Shown piece by piece: positions 25,358 through 32,910 of a stretch of 35,736 bases of DNA (positions within the stretch are counted from its first letter, which is position 1; each line of letters opens with the position of its first letter). The notes under the pieces were generated by a model. The model was not told where the DNA came from. It did no database searches and saw only the letters and a list, made by a program, of their open reading frames with translations. Origin of the DNA: Acidobacteriaceae bacterium (GTDB taxonomy: Bacteria; Acidobacteriota; Terriglobia; Terriglobales; Acidobacteriaceae); the NCBI GenBank assembly GCA_003140075.1, contig PLIO01000105.1, forward strand, positions 14,870 to 50,605, read 5' to 3'. The position numbers and the translations under genes are program-made.

Positions 25358-25948
25358 ATGGACAAACCAAAAATTAGAAGGGCGCGTGTCCAACAGAAGA
25401 GGGAGGTGCGAATCCACTCTGAGCTGTGGCATACGGCTAACTGTCTGCTTGAGGCGGGTCAGAAGGACATCAAAGGATCGACGCACCAATTCAGGGCTAG
25501 TCTGGTTTTCCGGGCGTTCTTCCTCGAGGCCTTTTTGAATTGGCTAGGGCAGCTCATTGTTCCCCACTGGAGCTATCTGGAGCGGTTGAAGCCAAAAGAA
25601 AAACTGGACTTATTGAATGGTCTAATCCACGTGACACCCGATTACGGCTCGCGTCCGTGGCAGATTGTGAAGGAGCTTTTCGCCTTCAGAAATGACCTCG
25701 CTCACGGTAAACCCGAGATACTACTCGCGGAAAGCGTGGAGGACGTGGACGGCCTTCTGGATGGAAAGTTAGGTCACATACCCGAGACCGAATGGGAGAA
25801 ATTCAGCACCGAAGAGAACGCTGTGAGGGCCAAGAAAGATGTTGAGGCGATCGCGAACCTTCTCTACAAGCAGTCGCACGTGGAGCACGATGGTATACAG
25901 AATCCATTCTCCTTTGGATCTAAGATCAACTCCGCGACGTTGGAATGA
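25358..25948 (+). CDS. HEPN-like protein, sole gene of the tRNA-Pro insert
   Basis: A 196-residue, largely helical protein with an Arg-x4-His motif at 111-116 (FAFRNDLAHGKPE), the active-site signature of HEPN ribonuclease domains. N-terminal to it are amphipathic helices (SELWHTANCLLEAGQKD at 21-37 and SLVFRAFFLEAFLNWLGQLI at 48-67) and an YLERLKPKEKLDLLNG segment, matching from memory a widespread uncharacterised family with the FRNxxxHG core. HEPN proteins act in toxin-antitoxin, abortive infection and other defence systems; no antitoxin or nucleotidyltransferase partner is present. The frame is open upstream through the tRNA; ATG 25358 is the first sensible start, without a strong ribosome binding site. 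Base composition is lower in GC than in its neighbours, consistent with acquisition. Confidence 0.75.
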   Translation: MDKPKIRRARVQQKREVRIHSELWHTANCLLEAGQKDIKGSTHQFRASLVFRAFFLEAFLNWLGQLIVPHWSYLERLKPKEKLDLLNGLIHVTPDYGSRPWQIVKELFAFRNDLAHGKPEILLAESVEDVDGLLDGKLGHIPETEWEKFSTEENAVRAKKDVEAIANLLYKQSHVEHDGIQNPFSFGSKINSATLE

Positions 25949-26000
25949 AGCACTCGCCACACTCAGAACATTTGACCCCCTCAAAGTCAAATCGCCGTAT

Positions 26001-26056
26001 GCGCACCTGCCTTGGGCGCAGGGGGTCCGCGGTTCAAATCCGCGCGCCCCGACCAA
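26001..26056 (+). repeat. Right copy of 56-bp direct repeat (partial tRNA-Pro; att-like)
   Basis: An exact copy of the tRNA-Pro 3' part that lacks the acceptor 5' strand and most of the D-arm, so it cannot fold as a tRNA. It marks the distal end of the insert; the sequence beyond it (ATTTCACCCAG...) should be the original downstream flank of the tRNA. Confidence 0.9.
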
Positions 26057-26089
26057 TTTCACCCAGATTCCCGCCTCGGAAGACGGACC

Positions 26090-26190
26090 ATGTCCGAAAA
26101 GAGTGCCCTGGTAGCCGGAGCCAACGGCGGCCTCGGAACTCATGTCACAGAAGCCTAGCTGGATGCGGGGTTCACGCGGACTTTAGCAGT
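26090..26190 (+). pseudogene. Relic of a short-chain dehydrogenase/reductase gene (5' end)
   Basis: An ATG at 26090 opens MSEKSALVAGANGGLGTHVT, the N-terminal nucleotide-binding strand and GxxGGxG loop of an SDR protein. After EA a TAG stop (26156-26158) interrupts it; the same frame continues as LDAGFTRT, again typical of SDR proteins, before the similarity ends near 26190. The rest of the gene is missing. It sits 33 bases beyond the right att-like repeat. Confidence 0.65.
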
Positions 26191-26298
26191 TTTTGGCCCC
26201 TTTTGGTAACTACCGTAACTCCCTCACTGCACAAATTTTGTTGCATGTTAACATTCCTGAAATGTCCTGCAGCTAGGATGAAAGCAGGAGGGCGCCCC

Positions 26299-26820
26299 AT
26301 GGGTTCGCCGCGCATTGCGAAGTCTCTGCCGCTGCAAGTGGCCGCGATCTGTTACCGCAGGCGGGGGACGGTGGTGGAATTTCTGCTGGTGAACACCAAC
26401 GGCGGAAACAAGTGGACCTTCCCCAAAGGATCGCCGGAAGCGCGCCTCTCGCACAGCCAGGCCGCCGAGCGCGAGGCCGCGGAAGAAGCCGGCGCTCTGG
26501 GCACGATTGAACCGCGCCACTTTCATCTCTACATTCACTCCAAGGGCGTGTTCTGGCAGCCCGGCGGCGTGCAGGAATTCGTAGTCAAAGCTTTCCTGAT
26601 GGAAATCCACGAATTGCGCCGGCCCGATGAGCCGATGCGTCATCCCACCTGGTTCAGCCCGGAAGCTGCCCGGCAGCGCCTCGCCAAAGGGCGTGAAGTA
26701 AAGTACGCGCATGAACTGGAAGCCGTGATCGATCGCGCCCTCGATCGCATTCACTTCCACAGCGAGCTGTGGGGCAAGTATCCGGAAAGCCGCAACGGGC
26801 GCGCCGCCGCGCACTCGTAA
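26299..26820 (+). CDS. Nudix hydrolase
   Basis: A 173-residue Nudix-fold protein that should hydrolyse a nucleoside diphosphate linked to another moiety. WTFPKGSPEARLSHSQAA leads into REAAEEAG (58-65), the core of the Nudix box with the metal-binding glutamates; the first Glu of the classical GX5E is not conserved at its usual place (Leu/Arg there). The C-terminus has RHPTWFSPEAARQRL and an HELEAVIDRAL helix, as in DIPP-like members. The frame is open far upstream, but GGAGGG at 26287-26292 decides for the ATG at 26299. It is followed by a short hypothetical gene. Confidence 0.88.
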   Translation: MGSPRIAKSLPLQVAAICYRRRGTVVEFLLVNTNGGNKWTFPKGSPEARLSHSQAAEREAAEEAGALGTIEPRHFHLYIHSKGVFWQPGGVQEFVVKAFLMEIHELRRPDEPMRHPTWFSPEAARQRLAKGREVKYAHELEAVIDRALDRIHFHSELWGKYPESRNGRAAAHS

Positions 26821-26870
26821 CCCGCCTGCGAAGTTAACCTCGACCGGACGAGGTGTAGGATGTTTCCGAT

Positions 26871-27185
26871 ATGCCGTGGCACCCCCAAGCTCCTCCCAAG
26901 AAATTGCCGATTGATCTGGCCGTAGTTGACACTGCCGACGGCCGATGGCTTGTTGCGATCGAGACGATCACTGAAACGGGGGGAACTGCGAACTTGCTCC
27001 TCGGAATAATACTGGAGCAAAGTATCGACAACGAAAGAATTCGTATGCGAAAGCTCAGCATGATAGTGAATGCACACGAGGCCCATGAACCTGACAGGGG
27101 CCCAAATCTGCTGGCTCGGATTCGAACGTGGATTGAAGCAACCCAGGGAGACGGCTTCCTTGACTTAACTCAACGATCCTCTTAA
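26871..27185 (+). CDS. Hypothetical protein (104 aa)
   Basis: An ORF of 104 codons, beginning MPWHPQAPPKKLPIDLAVV and ending FLDLTQRSS. It has an alternating strand pattern (DLAVVDTADGRWLVAIETIT) and no membrane segment or signal peptide. AGGATG lies 9 bases before the ATG. It is lower in GC than its neighbours. I do not recognise it; it may be a small conserved soluble protein or spurious. An ORF of similar length on the other strand overlaps it, so the strand choice rests on the better start context and on co-orientation with the Nudix and ABC-F genes. Confidence 0.42.
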   Translation: MPWHPQAPPKKLPIDLAVVDTADGRWLVAIETITETGGTANLLLGIILEQSIDNERIRMRKLSMIVNAHEAHEPDRGPNLLARIRTWIEATQGDGFLDLTQRSS

Positions 27186-27215
27186 GGCCGCTTTATGAGA
27201 CGATGAATCCAGCCC

Positions 27216-29192
27216 ATGATCCAGCTTTCCGGCGCCGGAAAACGTTTCGGCCACAAACTTCTTTTCGAAAACACCGACTGGTTGATCACGTCCCGCGACC
27301 GCGTGGGTCTGGTGGGCGCGAACGGCACCGGCAAATCCACGCTGATGAAAGTTCTCGCCGGCCTGGATACGTTCGACTACGGCTCGCTCATCGTCGCCAA
27401 GGGAACCACGGCAGGATATTTGCCGCAGGACGGCCTCTCGCTCTCGGGCCGCACCGTGTTTGCCGAATGCATGGCCGTGTTCACCGAACTCCACGCTATG
27501 GAGCGGGAACTGGAAACGCTCACGCATCAGATCTCCGAACTCGACCATACCAGCCCCGAATATGCCGACGTGGCCGACCGCTATCACAGCCTGGAACACG
27601 AATTCCGCACTCGCGATGGCTACTCGATTGAGGCCGAAGTCGGACGCGTTTTGATGGGCCTGGGCTTTCGCAAGGAAGACTGGGAGCGGCAGACCGATGA
27701 ATTCTCCGGCGGCTGGCAGATGCGCCTGGCGCTGGCCAAGTTGCTGCTGCAAAAACCGAATCTCTTGTTACTCGACGAGCCCACCAACCACCTTGACCTG
27801 GAAGCTCGCAACTGGCTGGAAGAATATCTGCACGATTATCCGTACGCGCTAGTGCTCATTTCGCACGACCGTTATTTTCTCGATGTGACGGTCAGCAAGA
27901 TCGCGGAAATCTGGAACAGGCGCTTCTGGTTCTACACCGGCAACTACGACAAATTTCTGGTGCAGAAAACTCAGCGCAACGAGCAACTGCAGGCCGCATA
28001 CCGCAATCAGCGCGACCGCATTGAGCAGTTGGAAGTGTTCATCAACCGCTTTCGCTACCAGGCCACCAAAGCCAAGCAGGTGCAAAGCCGTATTAAAGAA
28101 CTGGAGAAGATTGAGCGCATCGAGATTCCGCCGGAAGAAAAGACGATTCATTTCTCGTTTCCGCAGCCCAAGCCGAGCGGCCGCATCGTGGCCGAATTCG
28201 TCGGAGTGGCGAAGACTTATCCGGTCAAGGCTGGGATCAACGGCCGCGAAAAGGAAGTCTTCCGCGACGTCAGTTTCATGATCGAGAAGGGCGACCGCAT
28301 TGCGCTGGTGGGAGTCAACGGCGCCGGCAAATCCACTCTGATCAAACTGCTGGCAGGCGCGGAGCTACCGACCCAGGGCGAATTCAAACTCGGCCACAAC
28401 GTGGAAGCCGATTATTTCGCCCAGGATCAGTACAAAGAACTCGATGCCGACGCACGCATGATTGACGATCTTGGCGAAGCGTCGCCACGCTCGACGCAAA
28501 CGGAACTGCGCAGCCTGCTCGGTTGTTTTCTGTTTTCCGAAGACGATGTATTCAAGAAGATCGGAGTGCTTTCCGGCGGCGAACGCGGGCGCTACGCCCT
28601 GCTGCGTCTGCTGCTGCATCCAGCGAACTTCCTTCTGCTCGACGAGCCCACCAACCACCTCGACCTGCGCGCCAAAGACGTTCTGCTCGATGCGCTGATG
28701 GAATACACAGGCACCGTTGTCTTCGTTTCCCATGATCGCTACTTCATCGACAAGCTGGCCACGCGGGTTTTCGAGATCGGCGACGGCAAAGTAGAAGTCT
28801 ATCCCGGCAATTACGAAGATTATCTCTGGCGCAAGCAGGGCGGCAGCGTGAAGCAGAACGAGGCTATCCGCGAACAATTGAAACAAGTTGAGCCTCCGCC
28901 GGAAGCACCTTCTAACGGCGACCGGCCCTCACACGCGGCCGAGACCGCCGTCAAGGCGAAGCGTCTGAATCCCATCAAACGCAAGAAGATGGAAGATCGC
29001 ATTCACGAACTGGAGGCGGAAATCAGCCGGGCCGAGGCCGTTATCGCGCAGTGTGAAACCGCCTTGCAGGACTTCGTCAGCGCCGAAGAGAGCCAGCGCC
29101 AGTCTGAAGAACTCGAACGGCGCAAAGCCGCGCATGCTGCCTTTATCAAGGAATGGGAAGATCTCAGCCAGTCTCTGCAGGAAGCCGACTGA
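27216..29192 (+). CDS. ABC-F family ATPase (Uup/EttA-like)
   Basis: A 658-residue cytosolic protein with two ABC ATPase domains and no membrane segments. Domain 1 has Walker A GANGTGKST (34-42), signature FSGGWQMRLA and LLLLDEPTNHLDL; domain 2 has GVNGAGKST, LSGGERGRYA and LLLDEPTNHLDL. The linker between them is the charged, helical P-site tRNA interaction region (IEQLEVFINRFRYQATKAKQ). The C-terminus (about 585-658) is a coiled coil as in Uup. ABC-F proteins act on the ribosome in translation control or antibiotic protection; which is unclear. No strong ribosome binding site precedes the ATG. It is followed by bactofilin after 168 bases. Confidence 0.93.
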   Translation: MIQLSGAGKRFGHKLLFENTDWLITSRDRVGLVGANGTGKSTLMKVLAGLDTFDYGSLIVAKGTTAGYLPQDGLSLSGRTVFAECMAVFTELHAMERELETLTHQISELDHTSPEYADVADRYHSLEHEFRTRDGYSIEAEVGRVLMGLGFRKEDWERQTDEFSGGWQMRLALAKLLLQKPNLLLLDEPTNHLDLEARNWLEEYLHDYPYALVLISHDRYFLDVTVSKIAEIWNRRFWFYTGNYDKFLVQKTQRNEQLQAAYRNQRDRIEQLEVFINRFRYQATKAKQVQSRIKELEKIERIEIPPEEKTIHFSFPQPKPSGRIVAEFVGVAKTYPVKAGINGREKEVFRDVSFMIEKGDRIALVGVNGAGKSTLIKLLAGAELPTQGEFKLGHNVEADYFAQDQYKELDADARMIDDLGEASPRSTQTELRSLLGCFLFSEDDVFKKIGVLSGGERGRYALLRLLLHPANFLLLDEPTNHLDLRAKDVLLDALMEYTGTVVFVSHDRYFIDKLATRVFEIGDGKVEVYPGNYEDYLWRKQGGSVKQNEAIREQLKQVEPPPEAPSNGDRPSHAAETAVKAKRLNPIKRKKMEDRIHELEAEISRAEAVIAQCETALQDFVSAEESQRQSEELERRKAAHAAFIKEWEDLSQSLQEAD

Positions 29193-29360
29193 TGACTCTT
29201 GCGCAATCGGACAGCCTCTTCCGTAATCTCGGAGGATTACTTACTTCTGTGCGATAGTCGGATTGGCCAAAAGGAAACGAACCGACCAAAGGCCCAAGAT
29301 TCAAGACCCCACCGCAGGAACGGCGACAAAGCCTGCCGCGCGGTCATCAAGGAAGGTCGC

Positions 29361-29885
29361 ATGCTCCAGTCCTCAGAGTACTCGTACGGCGGCAAGTCGA
29401 GTTCGCCAGTCTCCAACCCTAACCCTAACCCCAATCCGGTCAAAACGACCAGCGTGCCCATTGAGCAGGCCACCATCGGCCGTACGCTCGTCATCAAGGG
29501 CGAAATTAGCGGCGCGGAAGCGCTTTATGTCGATGGCCGCATCGAAGGCAAGATCAGCCTGCCGGACCATCGCGTCACCGTTGGCCGGAACGGCACAGTG
29601 GACGCCAACATCACCGCCCGTGAGGTTGTGGTCATGGGCAAGGTGAGCGGAAACATTGAATGCAGCGACCGCGTAGATATCCGCAGCGAAGGCTCGGTCA
29701 CGGGAGACGTTTCCACCGTACGCATCATCGTGGAAGACGGGGCCGTGCTCAAGGGCGGCATCGAAGTGCGGAGCGGTGAACGCAAGCAGCAGAATCAGGC
29801 GCAGTCTCAAGCGAAGCCGGCGGAAGCACCGAAGCCTTCCGTGGCCGAACCACCGAAGACTATGGCCGCAACCGCCAACGCGTAA
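29361..29885 (+). CDS. Bactofilin (DUF583)
   Basis: A 174-residue cytoskeletal protein. The central right-handed beta-helix (about residues 35-140) has the regular hydrophobic-glycine pattern: GRTLVIKGEISGAEALYVDG, EGKISLPDHRVTVGRNGTVD, EVVVMGKVSGNIECSDRVDI. The flanks are disordered: an N-terminal Ser/Asn/Pro-rich tail with NPNPNPNP and a C-terminal Gln/Pro/Ala-rich tail. Bactofilins polymerise into filaments that scaffold envelope synthesis and other processes. AGGAAGG precedes ATG 29361; the open frame upstream of it is not family-like. The NPNPNP stretch is encoded by CCCTAA/ACCCTA repeats. Confidence 0.92.
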   Translation: MLQSSEYSYGGKSSSPVSNPNPNPNPVKTTSVPIEQATIGRTLVIKGEISGAEALYVDGRIEGKISLPDHRVTVGRNGTVDANITAREVVVMGKVSGNIECSDRVDIRSEGSVTGDVSTVRIIVEDGAVLKGGIEVRSGERKQQNQAQSQAKPAEAPKPSVAEPPKTMAATANA

Positions 29886-29887
29886 GC

Positions 29888-29989
29888 AGGGATCAGGGGT
29901 CAGGGGTCAGGGTTTAGGGTTCCAAGGGTCAGGATTCAGTGGCCAGTGGTCCATGACCTGACCCCTAAGCCCTGCCCCCTAAACCCTGG
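29888..29989. repeat. GGGTCAG/TTTAGGG-rich imperfect inverted repeat
   Basis: Tandem GGGGTCAGGGGTCAGGG followed by TTTAGGG runs on one side, and CCTGACCCCTAAGCCC, CCCCCTAAACCC on the other, about 30 bases apart. The arms can pair as a long imperfect hairpin between bactofilin and the convergent msrB. Such GGTCAG-type intergenic repeats are common in Acidobacteriota (from memory). Confidence 0.6.
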
Positions 29990-29991
29990 CC

Positions 29992-30393
29992 TCACTTCTC
30001 CTTCGGCTTCAAATCCAGCGCCGCGGAATTCATACAATAGCGCAGCCCGGTCGGCGCGGGGCCATCCTCGAACACGTGCCCCAGGTGAGCACCACAGCTC
30101 GAGCAACGGGCCTCGGTGCGGACCATCCCATAGCTGGAATCCTTGTGCTCCTCGACTTTGCTCGCGTCGGCCGGCTTGTAGAAACTCGGCCAACCCGTTC
30201 CTGAATCGAATTTCGTCGAAGAATCGAACAGAGGCTCCCCGCAGCAAACACAATGGTAGGTCCCGGCGTCCTTTGTTTTCCAGTACTTACCGGTGAAGGC
30301 CGGCTCTGTTCCCGCCTCGCGGGTCACGTGATACTGCTCCGGCGTAAGCTGCTGTTTCCACTCTGACTCTTTCTTTGCCACTTTTTCTGCCAT
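29992..30393 (-). CDS. msrB: Peptide-methionine (R)-S-oxide reductase MsrB
   Basis: It reduces methionine-R-sulfoxide in proteins. The 133-residue product has the complete MsrB pattern: SGTGWPSF, the zinc-binding CVCCGEP and [10 protein letters not shown] cysteine pairs, and the catalytic RYCMNSAAL. The frame is open to 30600, but that extension runs through an inverted repeat and is not conserved in the family; ATG 30393 gives the normal length. No signal peptide is present, so it is cytosolic. It is convergent with bactofilin. Confidence 0.94.
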   Translation of the reverse strand: MAEKVAKKESEWKQQLTPEQYHVTREAGTEPAFTGKYWKTKDAGTYHCVCCGEPLFDSSTKFDSGTGWPSFYKPADASKVEEHKDSSYGMVRTEARCSSCGAHLGHVFEDGPAPTGLRYCMNSAALDLKPKEK

Positions 30394-30435
30394 CAATTTG
30401 CACCCCAGGTCGAAAAATGCTTTGCCACAACCCCA

Positions 30436-30486
30436 GTGGTCAGTGACCAGTACGGACTGCAGCACAAAATCCTGGTCACTGACCAC
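30436..30486. repeat. 15-bp perfect inverted repeat (GGTCAGTGACCAG type)
   Basis: GTGGTCAGTGACCAG at 30436-30450 and its exact complement CTGGTCACTGACCAC at 30472-30486 are separated by 21 bases. Further CCGACCACTGGCCACT follows. It lies just upstream of msrB and may form a hairpin in the leader, or be a dispersed repeat. Confidence 0.6.
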
Positions 30487-30570
30487 CGACCACTGGCCAC
30501 TAATTTCGTTAGATGTTCCGCAACCGCAAAAGTGGCGAACCGCGGCTCGCCTCGGTGCTTTGCTTTGTAT

Positions 30571-30609
30571 GTGACATCCGTCACAACCATACTGTGACAT
30601 CTAACCTTG
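30571..30609. promoter_or_regulatory. TGTGACATC direct/inverted motif upstream of msrB
   Basis: GTGAC-ATCC-GTCAC (30571-30584) is a small inverted repeat, followed by TGTGACATCTAACCTTG (30593-30609), so TGTGACATC occurs twice, 23 bases apart. The latter 17-mer recurs with one mismatch at 3555-3571. It could be an operator or part of a dispersed repeat. Confidence 0.35.
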
Positions 30610-30660
30610 TTATCCACAGGCCCGTTGGGCAAAGATGGCTAAACGTCTGCGAGTCCCTCG

Positions 30661-30693
30661 GGCCCGGCATCCCCCCTCAGGAGGCGCCGGGCC
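30661..30693. terminator. Strong GC-rich hairpin
   Basis: GGCCCGGC and GCCGGGCC, 8 bp, around a 17-base loop, followed by TTT on the plus strand. It starts 11 bases beyond the stop of the flavin reductase gene (minus strand). It probably terminates transcription there, though the T-run is short and points the other way. Confidence 0.5.
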
Positions 30694-30703
30694 TTTAAAG
30701 CAT

Positions 30704-31204
30704 TCAGCCCGCCAATTCCTGCCCTATCTTCCGATATTTGCCCCGGAAAAATAGTAGAGGTTCGCCCTCGCGCACCACCACCTCCTCCACTTCCGCAATA
30801 AAGATGGTGTGGTCGCCGGCTACCTGCGCTGACTGCAGCCGGCACTCCAGGTAGGCTAACGCTCCATGCAAAATCGGGGTCCCGTGCGCGGTGCGGTCAA
30901 AGCGTGCGCCAGCTTCCTCATCCGCGCGTTCATGGGTGTGGACCAGGCGCGCATAGTATTCGGAAATCCGCCGCTGATTCTCCGCTAAAATATTGATCCC
31001 AAAGCGCTTCCTGGCATGCAGATGAGCGTGGGTCTGCGCGCTGTGGTCGACGCATACCAGCAGAAGCGGGGGATCGAGCGAGACGGACGAGAATGCGTTG
31101 GCCGTCATGCCATGGACTTCGCCTTCCAAATCGACAGTAATAATGGTCACGCCGGTGGCGAAGCATCCCATCGCCTTGCGGAATTCAGTCGGACTCAGGC
31201 TCAT
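30704..31204 (-). CDS. Flavin reductase-like (FMN-binding split barrel) protein
   Basis: A 166-residue protein of the flavin reductase-like family. Conserved blocks are MGCFATGVTIITV near residue 12, GEVHGMTANAFSSVSLDPPL (about 28-47), LLLVCVDHSAQTH, FGINILAENQ and DHTIFIAEVEEV. Members reduce FMN/FAD for a partner monooxygenase or bind flavin; no monooxygenase is adjacent. AGG precedes the ATG at short distance. The neighbouring F420 operon suggests, but does not prove, a deazaflavin link. Confidence 0.88.
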   Translation of the reverse strand: MSLSPTEFRKAMGCFATGVTIITVDLEGEVHGMTANAFSSVSLDPPLLLVCVDHSAQTHAHLHARKRFGINILAENQRRISEYYARLVHTHERADEEAGARFDRTAHGTPILHGALAYLECRLQSAQVAGDHTIFIAEVEEVVVREGEPLLFFRGKYRKIGQELAG

Positions 31205-31330
31205 GTCGTACCTGGAATTTTACCTGCCTCGACTGCCTACATTAGCATGGTCGTGGCGCGCCAGGGTCGATGGTGTAATCGCCTGTTCTCAACACCTATA
31301 ATGGCTGCCGGTAAAATGGGACGGTTATCC

Positions 31331-31548
31331 ATGCCTGATTGGTACTCGCACTATATTTACTTGATACTCGGGATATTCTTTTTTCCGGCGCCGTGGTTTC
31401 GACGTGCATAGGAAAAACGTCGGCACGCACTGGTTGTTGGATCTATCGCGCTGAAGAACCGAGCACGTTTTGGTGGGTAGTCGCAATGTATTACCTCGGT
31501 GCCGTTCTCTTCCTTGGAACTTACTTGCATCAGACGGGCGCGATCTGA
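31331..31548 (+). pseudogene. Small membrane protein, frameshifted
   Basis: Two frames together give a 72-residue membrane protein: MPDWYSHYIYLILGIFFF from ATG 31331, then SGAVVSTCIGKTSARTGCW, IYRAEEPSTFWWVVAMYYLG and a hydrophobic end LFLGTYLHQ. The join needs one extra T in the T6 run at 31379-31384. The pattern (two helices around a G-K-x-x-A/S-R...W-x-Y-R-x-E-x-P-x-x-FWW motif) is that of a common small bacterial membrane family of unknown function. A homopolymer indel makes sequence error plausible. It lies 108 bases before cofG, on the same strand. Confidence 0.6.
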
Positions 31549-31656
31549 AAGTGCTTCGCGCCAATCGGGGAGATTCTCCGATAAGCGAGAACCCGTCAAA
31601 CCGTTGCGATGACGATTGGCGTAGTATCCCCATTACACTCATTCCCCTGACGACTG

Positions 31657-32910
31657 TTGTATGATTCGGCACATCCGCAGGTCGCGGAACCAACTGTCGT
31701 GACTACAAGCGCACTCAGGCCGGCTGCCCTTGACCACGCCTCATCATGCGCGTTAGAACTCGCCTACCTACAGCCCGGCTTACCCATCTCAGGCGACGTG
31801 GCTCTGCGCCTGATCCGTTGCAGCGGCGAAGATCTTCCCGCGCTGCTCGCCGCCGCCCGCGCGGCAAAAGAAAACTTCAAACCCGGCGTCATCACCTACT
31901 CGCGCAAGGTTTTTCTGCCGCTCACCAATCTTTGCCGCGATTACTGCGGCTACTGCACTTTCCGCCGCGATCCCGGCCAGCCCGGCGCGCACACCATGAC
32001 CCCGGAAGAAGTTCTTGCCGTCGCCCGCGCCGGCGAAAGGCTCGGCTGTACCGAAGCGCTCTTCAGTTTAGGCGATAAGCCGGAAGTGCTCTTCCCCGAG
32101 ATGCGCGCCACCCTGCACCACCTGGGGTATAAGTCCACGCTGCACTATCTGGAAGCGATGTGCGAACTCATTCTGCGCGAGACCAGCTTGCTGCCGCACC
32201 CGAATCCTGGTCTGCTCAGCGCCGAATGGATTGAACGCCTTGCCGCCGTCTCGCCCAGCATGGGCCTCATGCTCGAAACCACCAACCGCGCTCTGCTCGC
32301 TCCCGGCGCGGCACATGACAACGCTCCCGACAAAGTGCCGGCCAAGCGTCTGCGCACGATCGAGGAGGCGGGAAAGCAGCGAGTTCCCTTTACCACCGGC
32401 CTGCTGATTGGCATCGGTGAAACCCCGGAAGACCGCATCGACACTCTGCTCGCCATTCGCGACTTGCACGACCGCTACGGCCACATTCAGGAAGTGATCA
32501 TCCAGAACTTTAGGGCCAAACCTACCATCCCTATGGCGCATGTGCCCGAACCCAGCGCGGGCGAGATGCTCCGCACGGTGGCAGTAGCTCGCTTGTTAAT
32601 GCCCAACGTCAATATTCAAGTACCTCCCAACCTCAATGCGCCGTATTATGAAGGATTGTTGGATGCTGGCATCAACGACTGGGGAGGGATTTCGCCACTG
32701 ACGCCCGATTACATCAATCCTGAGAAGCCCTGGCCGCATCTCGAACAACTCCGCCTGCGCACCGAGAGCAAGGGATTGCAGTTGCGCCAGCGCCTGCCCG
32801 TCTATCCCGAGTTCCTGCCCGCAGTCACGTCGAAACCCGGACTGCTTTCGGAGAAACTTCAAGCCGCCCGCGACAGTGACGGCCTAGCGAAAAGCGAGAG
32901 GCCCGCATGA
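31657..32910 (+). CDS. cofG: FO synthase subunit CofG (7,8-didemethyl-8-hydroxy-5-deazariboflavin synthase)
   Basis: CofG is a radical SAM enzyme that, with CofH, builds the deazaflavin core FO of coenzyme F420 from tyrosine and 5-amino-6-ribitylaminouracil. The 417-residue product has the CxxxCxxC cluster motif in LCRDYCGYCTF (C93, C97, C100) preceded by ITYSRKVFLPLTN, and the family blocks LFSLGDKPE, MGLMLETTN, TTGLLIGIGETPEDR and DWGGISPLTPDYINPEKPWP. The start is uncertain: TTG 31657 is the frame's first start codon without a ribosome binding site, GTG 31699 is an alternative. It is first in an operon with four-base ATGA overlap into cofD. Confidence 0.95.
   Translation: MYDSAHPQVAEPTVVTTSALRPAALDHASSCALELAYLQPGLPISGDVALRLIRCSGEDLPALLAAARAAKENFKPGVITYSRKVFLPLTNLCRDYCGYCTFRRDPGQPGAHTMTPEEVLAVARAGERLGCTEALFSLGDKPEVLFPEMRATLHHLGYKSTLHYLEAMCELILRETSLLPHPNPGLLSAEWIERLAAVSPSMGLMLETTNRALLAPGAAHDNAPDKVPAKRLRTIEEAGKQRVPFTTGLLIGIGETPEDRIDTLLAIRDLHDRYGHIQEVIIQNFRAKPTIPMAHVPEPSAGEMLRTVAVARLLMPNVNIQVPPNLNAPYYEGLLDAGINDWGGISPLTPDYINPEKPWPHLEQLRLRTESKGLQLRQRLPVYPEFLPAVTSKPGLLSEKLQAARDSDGLAKSERPA

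Larger units (their letters stand above)
25190..26056 (+). mobile_element. Mini genomic island in tRNA-Pro carrying a HEPN-like gene
   Basis: A 733-base segment (25268-26000) lies between the intact tRNA-Pro and a 56-bp perfect copy of its 3' part. The repeat-to-repeat unit is 789 bp and contains one ORF and no integrase. This is the geometry left by tyrosine-recombinase integration into a tRNA gene. It is either the remnant of a larger island or a very small element moved in trans. The insertion and composition are seen; mobility is inferred. Confidence 0.7.

Noticed and set aside
25769..26143. 124-codon minus-strand frame with GARGFEPRTPCAQG
   Set aside because: It translates the antisense of the partial tRNA-Pro copy and of the HEPN-like gene end; artefact.
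29413..29437. Telomere-like CCCTAA repeats
   Set aside because: They lie inside the bactofilin reading frame and encode an Asn-Pro linker; nothing else suggests a linear replicon end.
30394..30600. 69-residue N-terminal extension of MsrB
   Set aside because: The extension runs through an inverted repeat and has no MsrB family counterpart; the internal ATG gives normal length.
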